Below are positions 11,501-23,800 of a stretch of 64,000 bases of DNA, one piece after another. Source of the DNA: Tetrastigma voinierianum. Its lineage: Eukaryota; Streptophyta; Magnoliopsida; Vitales; Vitaceae. The stretch lies in contig JAEQBH010003953.1 of the NCBI GenBank assembly GCA_016808115.1, forward strand, positions 310,001-374,000, given 5' to 3'. The position numbers and the translations under genes were made by a program. Every line of letters begins with the position of its first letter. The first letter of the stretch is position 1. The notes under the pieces were generated by a model. The model saw nothing but the letters and a program-made list of their open reading frames with translations, was not told the origin of the DNA and did no database searches.

Positions 11501-14500
11501 AACACTTCTTGGACATTGTCGAGATAGATGACAGTGAGGCATCAAGTATTTTCTAGGTATCTTAATCCCTAGTGCAGGTGATTTCTCGGAGAGCCATGCG
11601 GATATATTGGCAAACTCTGCTTGTGGTATGTTGGATTGGCAAGCACACTTGAGCACTCTCATGGATCAGAATGTGAAACTTGTACGGTCGAGGAACTGAG
11701 ATCGAGATATCGGCGACACCGTGAAGTAAAGCTGAACTATCTCCTTATCAATGGGTGACATTTATTTTCCTATGAGAGTAGTCGGTTAACGTTCTCCTAC
11801 GATCACCTTGCCGAGCTGTTGGGTTGTTGGGAGTTCATAATTCGCCAGTTATGTTGAGAATCTAGGATCTGGAGTGTTTGTATGAGAGTCAAGATCATGG
11901 TGTTATTGCATTGATTCCAGGCTGGGTAGGCTCACCCGCTAGATAGACGTTAATATCGGGTTATTGTGTATTCATTTAAGAGGTAACTTAATATCTAGAA
12001 GAGTAAGAAAAAAAGATGTAGTAGCCCGGATACATTGTGGCCAGGAAGTATCCAAGATATGGCGCCCAACGACATCAATGAATCTCACATGGTTGAGCAT
12101 CTTACTCCTCCAAGAGCTATGAGTCGGGAAGGATGAACAAATGAAACTTATATATGATAATCAAGCAATCATGCATATTTCATCTAACCCAGTTTTCAAT
12201 GAGAGGACGAAAACCTGGCAGAATGAGTTGCCGCTATGGGAAGATTGCAGCGGGATGCATGACTATTAGTTTTGATAGCTCGGCTGGCCGAAAGCGAACG
12301 ATGCTTTTGACTATAATATGTTCGAGGCTTGAGAGGGAGTGTTAAGGTTAGTCTCGAGATCCCTTTAGGATTTTTTCCTTCTCTCTTTTTAGTGCCTGTT
12401 AGACTCTAACAGTTTCCTTTTTACCTAACACTACGGTATAAATATATCATATTACACCTCCTTTGTGATTAAATATGAAATGGGAGAATTCCTTTTCTTT
12501 ATTGATATCTGAGGGAACTAATCCTAATAAAATCTAGGAAAGAATATGAAGTTTCCCAAGCTTTCTACCATGTTTTCACTTTTCTAACTAATTTTCACAA
12601 TTATCTGATATTTATACTTGTTTCCGCCCAGGTTGGGGCATAGATAATGATCATGCCCACGACTTACATTTTCGATACGCGAGCTGCGATCCCACTCGAG
12701 GTTTGTGAAGATATCTCCTAATTGATCTCCACTCTTTACATATCATGTAGAAATCAACCTTTTGGATCTTCTCACAGACAAAATGACAATCTATCTCAAT
12801 ATGTTTGATCCGTTAATGAAATACCGAGTTAGATGTTATATGCACGGTAGCTTGGTTATCACTGGCTTTGATGAAATAGTGAGAAGTTTTGAAACCCACT
12901 TCATTTAATGGCGGCGGTAATCCACATGATCCGCGCCTAGGCGGGGCCCTTGGCTCTATCGACTCACTTTAAAGCGAGACGGCACTCCTTCCTACACGCC
13001 CAGCGGGACCAGATTTCCGCGAGACCACAATCCACGAGTGGATCTCCTATCTTACTTAGGATCCTACCAAATCTGTTTAAGAAAGCACTTTCGGTTATAT
13101 TGCCGATGTGTGTGGAGCGACATATCTGACTCGAAGGCTTCTGAATAAGCGATATCTGGGCGATTACCTGAGATCAGTCATTTGGCAGTCTTCTTTATCT
13201 CAAAGATCTTTGAATAATTCTCTTTCTTCCATAGTGAGTTGTGATGAGGCCATAGGGTGCTGAGGCACGGCATCCAGGTACCGCATCTGAAACCAACATA
13301 TCGTACATATTTCCGGTGATTCTCGACTTGACATTCCTTCAAATCCACCATGAAACTGATTGTGAAGAGAAGAGAGAATTTAAGAGATCATATCACTAGT
13401 CACTCCCACTTTGTTACAGCAGTATCATCCGTACACTACTGATAGAATAATACAAGGAATTCTATAGAAAGCGGGTGGTCGGACTTACTCTTACGCATGC
13501 GAATGTCTCGATTTGGCAGGCGGGTTTGTGAAGATATACGGGGACTACATTTCCAAATATATAGAGATTTCCGAAGAGGACACACCTTCCTTATCTCCCC
13601 CTAAGCAACAAACCCCGGAGGTTCTTCCATATAAACCTCTTCCTGAAGATCTCCATGCAAAAAGGCATTCTTGATATCAAGCTAATGCAAGTCCTAATCA
13701 TAAGAAGCAAAAACAAAAATAAAACGGATGCCAGCTTAGCTACAAGAGAAAAGGTATCACCAAAAGTTTGAGCATAGCCCTTAGCAACGAGACGGACCTT
13801 CAATCTAGCAATAGACCCATCAGGATTAAGATTTTCTGCAAACACCCTATACTTCCATGAGATAAGATTTCCTCAAAAAAATACAAAAATAAGATTTTCT
13901 CTCTAGAAGGTAAAGGAACCAACTCCCATATACAATTGTCATCCAAGGCCTGCATTTCATCCACCATATTACTACGCCAACTAGGATGAGATAAAGCCTC
14001 ACGAACAGTGTTAGGAAAAGAGATGGAATCAAGAGATGCAATAAAAAAACAAGAGGAAGATGACAAATGGTTATAGGAAACAAACGAAGAGATTGGATGA
14101 GCACACTAACATTTACCTTTACAAAGAGCAACTGAAAGATCAAAATCTTGGACTGGATCAGATGATGAACCAGCCGGTGTTGGAATAGAGATTGGAGGGT
14201 TCTGGCGCTGAGAATATACCTAAGTAATGGAAGGTTTAATAAGAACGGGAGCTAGAGTAGGATCTAGTGGAGCCAGTGGAGTCAGTGGAACAGGTGAGGA
14301 AATAGTGTACACTAATAAATCATCACCCTCCCCTTGACTAGTAACAGGAGAAGAAAAGGAAAACGGGGTAGTCTCAAAGAACGCAACATCAATAGACACA
14401 AAGTGACGTCGAAGAGTGGGATAATAACACCTATACCCTTTTTTAACACGAGAATATCCCACAAAGATACACTTTAAGGACTTTTGATCAAGTTTAGAGA

Positions 14501-17500
14501 CATGAGGACGAACATTTCGAACAAAGCATGTGCATCCAAATACCTTAGAATCAATAGGGAAAAACAAATTATTTGGAAAATGGCGGTAAGGAGTAGCCCA
14601 AATGAGACCTGATGATGGCATCCTAATGTCCAAAAGCAGTGATTTAGAGACTACATCCGACCCAGTGTTTGGGAATATGCAATACAGAAGATAAAGAGAG
14701 CTGGCAATCTTGGGAAGCCATATACATTGCACCTCGGCTACCCATTACGAGAGGGTGTATCAACACAAGAGATCTGATGAATAATCTCATGTTTTAACAT
14801 AAAGGACTGAAAAGGTTCCGACAATTATTCTTTGGCATTATCACTCCTCAGTGTTTGAACAAGGACATGAAATTGAGTTTGAATTTAAGAACAAAAGGCA
14901 CTAAAATGAGAAAAAAGCTCAAAATTGAACTTTTCATTAGAGGAAGCCTAATGACGCAAGAGAAATAGTCAACAAATAGACTTTGGCACCTCTGTTTCAA
15001 AGATGTAGAGACCCCCTAACTCGCGTCCTCTACCAATATTCTGCTTCGTCGAAAGATCCTAAATCAAACAATAATCAGGAGAGAATGAGATATTACAATC
15101 AAGTGTACGAGTAAGTTTACTCACAGAGATTAAATTAAAAGAGAATTGGTAAACTCATAACAGAGACCAAAGTGATTAGAGGAGTCAGATGAATTGTCTC
15201 TGACCTAAGGACACAAGATGTTGACCCATTTGCAAGGGTAAAAGTAAAGGTAGATGGGTGAGAGACTGAAACGTAGTAAATAAACTAGAATTACCTTTCA
15301 TGTGGTCAGTGGCTCCCGAGAGTTAATGACTATATAGAAGATGAAAGAAAAGCATTAATGTTGGACTTTGCACAGCTTTCGGCGAAGTGTAGTGATAGAA
15401 GAAGATGCCAACTTAAGTGATTTCTAGTAATTAATATATTGAAATCTTCGATTTTTATTTTGCAACTTCGTACAATTTTGGCGTACATGTCCTGGATTAT
15501 GGTAATAATGAAACACAACTCCTGAGGGTTTCTTATTAATCATAGAAGCAAATCTTAACTCAAAAGCAATGAGCTTCGAAAATCGAAAAATAGGATCTCC
15601 GCGAGAGCAGGACCACCTTTTGAAAAACATCAGCGAGATAGTTTGATCCCCTGAGCACCGAAAGCACCCGCTAGAGAGTTATTAGATCTCAACGGAAATA
15701 ACGAGAAAAATCAAACCTTAGAAAACAGAGCGACCCGAGCTTGGGCTAAGAAGAAGAAAGTAGCTGGAGAGCTTTGTGTTAGAATTCTGCTTAGGAGTCA
15801 TGTGGTTGCATTGGCTCACAGTTCCTTCTGAAGCCCGAGTTGAAGAGGACATAAAGCATGTCGAGTTTTTGACTCGGCGAGAGTGTAGTGGTGGAAGTAG
15901 ACGGGCTTAAATAACTGGCATACTCATCTGAAATGACTAAGCGCTCACAAGTGTGCCGGGATGATGTAAGCAAATTGGAAATCTTGGTTTAGTTTGCCGG
16001 CTTCCTACACTCCCGGAGCATGTAATGCAGCTTATGACAATAATAACACTCTCGATGTGTATGTCCTTGAGGGCGACTGGGGCTCGGGGTGATCCAGCCA
16101 CTCTCGGTTTACTTCTTATGACCCATAGTTACTACTTTTACTGACCAATGCATTACTCATCTTAATAGATGGGGAGATCTTTGTACGTAATAACCGGCTG
16201 AAGGTTTCCTATAGTGAAGAAATCTCAAGACTTAAGAGCATTTGAGATTTAGTAGTATCAAATTACGAGAAGGGAATGACTAGAAAGTATAATCGCCATA
16301 TGTTCTCTGCGGGTTTCCTGGACATTGATATCGACTAGGGGTAGCAACGTATTGACTCCTCATAAGTTTTCTTGAATTCCATGAAGTGGCGTGCATGTCT
16401 GTTTTTCGAGGTCGATGAAAAGCCTTGCATACACAAATATTCATGAGACATTCTCTTTCTGGATCTGAGAAACTCCAGTAATCCATTAATTATTTAACAA
16501 ATTCATTGTGAGTTAATTAAAGCGTTACCTCCACTTGTCAGCCGGAATCAATACGTAGACCAAGGTGGGCATCTTCCTCCATCCATTGTTCTTTCGAATC
16601 ATCAGTTGATGGGTCCTTAGTGAGATGAGCAACCATACAGATGCTCATGACATAGAGGCAAATTGTTTTACTCCAGTCCAAATAATCAAGTTCATTGAGT
16701 GTGTGTTCCGTGATTTTGGACATCCCCTTAGCCGCTTCAAGCCACATGAGCTTAATCATCGAAACCACGGCGGACTTCTTCTCGGCGCGTATCACTCTAT
16801 TATAAAAACTAGAGAGAGGGACTGAAGACAAAAGCAAAGGAAATTCCTTGAAGAAACCCTTGGTCTCGCAGCGATTTTTCACTTAAAACACCAAAAATAG
16901 TTAGAGTTTAGCATCTGAGCCGAAATGGATGGACTCACACGGGAAGCCGAGCGCCTGCTTTTGTAGTCGTAGAAGATGATCGGAGAGGCAGTAATGTAGC
17001 CTGGTGCCTTCCACGTGCAGCGCGTATGAAAAAGAGTTTTAGACCGAAATCGTGTTTGTAGGGAAAAAAAATTACGAATTTAGTTTTTCGGCCCGAACTA
17101 GTATAATTCGACGAATGTGGATTGTTCTTGGCCAGCGTTTTTCCTTCAAAGTTAAATTGCATGATGCAGTGCGAATTTAAGTGATTGATTTCGTATCTTA
17201 GGCAGTGGCATTTGATTTTAAATTTCTTGATTACCATTGTCTTTGGGCCGTTGGCATTTAGATCTTTTATTTGCCCCGAGTCTTCTTCCTCCCCATTCCC
17301 ACCCCCATTTCGAATTATTCTGAGTTGATTGTTGTCATAGGCAGATTGTTGCTGATTAATAATTCCGATTGTCAGTTAATCCATGGCGGCCCGACGTACT
17401 ACTTTAAGGCATTAATTTGGTTTAAGCTAATTTTATAATTTTTTTCAAATAAAGTATTTCGGTCACCAAACTACATGTTTCAAATTGAAATCGGTAGAGG

Positions 17501-17833
17501 CGTGTGTGGGTTCACGCCTTGGATTTCTACCACGGGACTGGTGTGGTGTTCGTCGAGTGGTCGACGCTCCTCTGGGTCAGCGGTTGTCATCCCACTGATG
17601 CCCTCGAAGTTTGTGCGTCAAAACACACCCCCACGACTCTTCTTGTTCTTTCGAAAATCCCTCAAAATTTTGCCTTTTCTAGGGCAAATTCAAAACCTTG
17701 CTCTTATACCATGTGATCAGAGATAATTGAAAGAATAATTGCATTTTTCATTGATCACAAACAACCTATTTATACAGTATAGCGTCTGGCAAATAGGAAA
17801 GAATATGAAGTTTCCCAACTCACATGAATACAT

Positions 17834-17870
<37 letters not shown>

Positions 17871-20800
17871 ATAGTGGAAGCGAGAAAAGGAAAAATGCAC
17901 GATATCTAACACTCCGCAAAAATTTAGGCATTATCGTGTACATATGTAATTAATCTTAGGACCTCAAAGAGATTTATTGCAGATGTCTGCTAGTTGGTCA
18001 CTCAAATTGACAAAACTAGTAGCCACGCGCCCTTATGTGATCTTCTCTCTAAAGAAGTGGCAATCCACTTCAATGTATATGGCCCTTTAATGAAAGACTG
18101 GATTTGACGCAATATGTAAACATTGTAAAGCAGCTTGATTATCACAAATCAGCTTGATCTTTTCCCCCTTTCCAAATCTTAACCTCGAGATAAGTTATTT
18201 TAGCCATATCAGTTCACATGTTGGCAGAGCCATTGCTTGACACTCATCTTCAGCATTAGACTTAGCTACAACATCTCGTTTCTTACTCTTACAAAATATT
18301 AGGGAATTTTTAATAAAGACACAATACCTTGAAGTGGAATTTTGTTCATGGGTCAACTTGCCAAATCTGCATCTATGTGGCTAACAACTTGGGTAAGAGC
18401 TCTACTCTCATAGAACACACCTTGGCCAAGTGTGTTCTTTTGATATATTGAAAAATGTGAACCACAACATTCCAATTGTAAGCACCGACTAAGAACATAA
18501 AACAAATGTTCTGTTGAGTAATAGTGAGATAGTTTAGTTTACCTATAAGTCATCGATATCTCCCAAGATCTCCTAAAGGCTCATCCTAATCTTGTACAAG
18601 TTTGACTTTCAGACCCATAAGAGTGTCTAAATGTTTGTAGTCTAGCATACTTCTTTCTTCCATAATTTCTAAAACATACATCCTTTAAGAAAGGACCACA
18701 CTTAAACATGACTGAGTTATTTTAAATCTCATAACGTACTTGAGTTTCCCCATGTATATAGCCTGAAAATGGTTGAAAATGTGTTGTTTTGGCTTATGAA
18801 TACCATATTGATCACTACGCCAGTAGAAAAGTCATCCGTAAATGATTACATAAATGCACATAGGAGTGCGCCAATGATAAAAAAGCTGAGATGGTAGATC
18901 GATTGAACTAATATAACGAGCCATGCTTGAAGCCAATTGTTTCGTATACTAAAAGCGGTGACCGCACTAAGGCAAACTCCTCTGACAAAGTCATGTAGTT
19001 TATCCATATACACTTCCTCTTGGTATTGACATGAAGAAAGCATTCTTAATACCAGTTAGTGAAAAACTGAATGTATAGCATCCATGAATTTGCGAACAAA
19101 CAAAGTAATTTTGGTAACGGGTGAGGAGTACCCACTGATAGTCAAAGCCATAAGCTTTGAGAGTGTAATCGCATGGAAGCGGGGCCTTAAAATGATCAAC
19201 GACCCGTTAGGACCCGACCATGTCATTATGAGCCGGCACGAAAACCAGCTATAGATTCACTTGAGGGTAAGGAGAAAAGATTCTTAAGGATATTAGAGTG
19301 AGCAACAATTTCCTTTACCATTACCTATCAACAACCTACATGAGAAAGCGCCTCATTGGTGTCTTAGGTGAATATAAACAATGATAACTCAAAAAAAGAA
19401 ATGCAAAGGAGCTTATGACTTTCCAAGACAAGGTCATGGGTATGCTCACTAGCCTAGCGTCAAGGGTGAATGCCTTTACAGGTCGCATGGAGGCTCACGA
19501 GGAGGAGATCATGCAAGAGATGGTCATTCACAAGACCACACTGTTCACTCGGGTCATGGCCACTCATGAGGCACCAAGGGTGGAGGTGCAGAAGACGCAC
19601 ACGTTTAGCAGGAAACGGGATGCTAAGGAGCTAGACAACTTCCTGTTGCACATGGAAAGATACTTTGAGGCTATGGCATTGATGGACCAAACTACTAAGG
19701 TACGAACTGCAACAATGTACCTCACTAATAATGCAACACTATTATGGCATCTAAGGTTTGTGGATATAAGAAGAGGGACACGCACCACCTACTTGTGGGA
19801 AGCCTTTAAGAGGGAAATTAAGAGGCAATTCTACCCAAAGGACATGGCCTACATAGCTAGAAAGAAGATAAAGCATCTCAAGCACACTAGGTTAATTCAG
19901 GACTATGTTTAGGAATTTTCTACCCTAATGCTTGAAATCCCTAATATGGATAAAGAAGAGCTAGTCTTGAACTTCATGGACAAATTGCAAAGCTGGGCCG
20001 TAGAAGTTGAGGCGACGTAGAGTCTAAGACTTATCTGCGGCCATGGCAATAGTAGAGTCCCTAATGGATTACAAGAGGGGAGATTCTTTAATGTCCAAGC
20101 CACCATTCAAGGTTAGCCATGCAAAAGTCGGGGGAGATAAGGGCTCGAAGAACCTTAGTGCTACCAAGGAAGGTTTGAGTAAGACCTGTGATAGTAAGGA
20201 GGTTAAGGGACGAGACAAACACAAGGAGTTCACACCAACGACCAACTGCTTCTTACATATGTCACCATCGTTTTTGTCTATAGGAGGTCGAACCATAACA
20301 AAAACTAGAACAGATAATCTGAGCACAGTTTCAGCGAGAAATAATATCAAAAGCAGAGAAAATGACATTTAATCAATACCATGGATGGATTAGCACACAG
20401 TCAAACTAAGCTTAGTGTAGGAATACAAACTAGCCATAGATAAAGATAATTTGTTTCAATGGATTTTATAATCTGTTATTTATAGATATGCATCCTAGTA
20501 TATACTGTTGTGACTACTTATCTAAAACAGTGTAAATTAGCTCTAAGAAATTAGGGATTTGATGCTCAAATTCTCTGTATATATGTACCTGATTTTGATT
20601 ACAATACAATCACAGAAATTCATTCCCCTATTATCTCAAGCTACACTTAGAAGTATGAAACAGTATTACAATCATAGCTACTCATGCTTATACATGCAGA
20701 GAAAACAGAAGTCATACAAGAATGTAACGCAATGGAACAGGGATACTGGTCAAACAAAGCATATAAAATTTTACCCTTCTATGATGAAAATCGAACGATT

Positions 20801-23800
20801 TGAACATGTTGTAGAACTCCATGAAGTTCAGAAAAAAATCTGGATCACAAGTAACTTCAAGTGGTTCAAGCAAGACCTGAATTACAAGTTAGAATAGAGC
20901 AATTCTATGTCAAAAGACCTGGCATGGGGCACTAATTACTACAACAAAGGATGATAGAAGTACCTTTACAGACAATTCAGCTTCTTGGCTGCTTCGTGAT
21001 ACATTGACTTGGCTTTTTACAGAGGTTGCTCCATTTGGCTTTTCCATTTTCTTTGAGGGCTGAGCCGAGCCCTTTCACTTTGTTGTTCTGCAGGGATGAC
21101 AGCAAATCTACAATGAAATCGATGTTGGGTGGATCTGATGAGGTCTGGCTGGAGCAGTTAATAGAGTGGCCATTGTCAGATGGTATCACCACGACGAGAT
21201 AGAAAAAAGATCAAATGATGATAAAACACCAACCATGTTAATTGTAAAGAAGCTGAATTAGAAAAAGTATGAAATAAAGTACGCAAACAACTTCAGACGT
21301 ACTTCAGCGTCAAGATAATACAATAATAGAATTTAAAATGTGGAAGCAAGGTAAGCCTTCTTTCTAAGAGTAGGTGAAGAAAAAAAAAGAGATGAGAAAT
21401 CCTAATGTACACATGTTAAAAAAAAGAGAAGAAAAACTAAAACCCTGAAGTGTAAGACAACCGGCTTCCTGCCCCTCGCAAAACAAATTATCAAAACTCA
21501 AAGCAAACAATAAATCCCTAAGAAGAATCACCAAAAGGGGGAAAAAAACCCCTCTTTTAGCTGATCTATCAACTTTCTAATTAGCTGATACAGGTTTCCA
21601 CAAGAAATAGCAACCCAATCCTGCATTGAGTTCCAGGAATTTCCTCGTCCCATGATTATATCTCCAACGCACATCATTAACACTAGCAAACCCAATATAA
21701 AATCCACAGGTCCGTATCTACTACTATTTTGCACACCCCTAAACTCATGAAACTTTGAAACTCACAAGTAATGGAGGTATTTCTGTTCAACAGCTAGCCT
21801 TAACCCAAAGAAAAGGCTTAAATAATCTCATTTCCATGACCTTAAGGAACTCCTTTATTGCTTATCCCACCAATGTCACCCAAAGAAAACATCCATTTAA
21901 ATTAAGCTTCAAAAAATTAAAAGGTACAAACCTCCACACAGGTTATTTTATTTTATATTTATCTTTTTATCAAAAACAAAAACGGTTTCATCAACAAACT
22001 TCCCTAAACATGAAAGTTAATCAAAATGAAGGAAATAAAAAATAAACCAAAAGGCATCAGAAGTCATGACATACAATTTTGAACTACATAACGAAATCCA
22101 ATCTAGTAAAATAAAGTTGAGAGGAATGCCCTTGATACTATAGCAGTAGATCCCCAAAAGATGAATAGAAATACACTAGGTTCCATGAAATTTAGAATGT
22201 CCTCCACTTGTCATAAAAGATCCTTGCAGTTTGTTCCTTTCATACTATTCTAATCGATATAATACAATCAATTAGCCATAGAACTTTTCCAATTTGTGCT
22301 CCCAACTATCTTAAAAGTGCTAACATTCCACAAACACTTTTAAGAGGAACCTAAACCAAGTTAGCCAATCCAATGGCTTATGCCATAACTCGAAAGTCAT
22401 CAAACAGTGGAAAAGAAGTTGGCCAGTAATTTCTCCATTGCCTACACATCATGTGCAACAATCGAGAAAAAGGCCTAGAAAGGTAGCCTCACTTGAAGCA
22501 TGTCAATAAATTCTTTTTCACTTTGCACCTTTAGTGGGTGAGATGCATCTCAATCTACGCAATTTTCTGATCTGGATTTGAAGGAGGATGGGCTTGAAGT
22601 AAAAGAGGCTTGCCTCCTTCCAGCCGAGAATGCCTAACAGTGCCAACTCGATCTTTAACTTTTAGGCTTGCCTTCGTCCCGAAAGCTACCGATTCTACGA
22701 CGCATCGCTTGTTGAATGGAAAAAAGTCTTTCAACGATAACCATAAGAGTGTTAAGTCTTACTCAATGAAAGCCTTTCTTTTCTTTCTGACTTCTAAGTC
22801 TTTCATTGCCAATTATAGCATCTTTGTTAGCAAGTAACAAAACAAATGCCTTGATCTTTGATGTGGCTTTTGATTTTGAAATTGTTATAGTAATGTAAAT
22901 ATGTAGAATTAGAAATTAGTTAGGATAAGGAAACATGTAAGTAGCTAGAGATGGGAAAATTCATATTCCTTCCTATTAGATTTAGGATGCTTTTGCATAT
23001 AAATAAGTAGCCTTGCGATCAATGAAACACAATCAGTTTTTCCTTTATTCATCTCTAATTACATGGTACCAAAACCTAATGACACGGACTTAGTCTTCCC
23101 ACTAAAGCACGCGACATGGAGCGACTTGGCTCAGTTGCTAAGTGACCTCCCCAGCTTGAGCTAATTATGTTAGGCTTCACGAGCTTGGATGCATGGTAGC
23201 CATATCATACTTTACATATAGGATTTATGGCGAATTTAGCAGCTTGAGCTTTTAGGAGAGTTGGTGTTAACGTAATGTCCAGAGTTTGTGGCATTACAGT
23301 AGGAGGTCTTGGGTTCGGTCTCTATCTGCATTTATTGCTCATTTGTTGATTTAAAAAATCAGCTGAAAGGACCTTGGTGGTTTTGTTTTGGCTCCCTCCC
23401 GCGCCTGCTGAGTATGGGGCTACGTGAAGTGTGTTAAAAAAAGTATAGTATTCGTAATGGCTGAATCCTCTGAAGCAGGCTTTTAGGAAAGTTGAATATT
23501 AACATGGGGATCTTCCAGAGGAAGTTTACATGGAGCAACCCTCCAGGGTTTATTAGTCAGGGGGAGATTAGCAGGGTTTGTCGTCTCCGTAAATCATTAT
23601 ATGACTTATGTGAGTCCCTTGCAGCGCATAGTTTAGCAGGTCAATCGAGTAATTGAGAAGTTTGGCATGCGAAAACAATCGATCACTCATCTTTTATAGA
23701 ACCAAGGCGTGTAATAAATATACTTTTGATTAGGTTGTGCCAGCCTGTAGATGATATTAAATCATTCTCTTAGGGCGATCATGGCAGTATATCATCCCTT

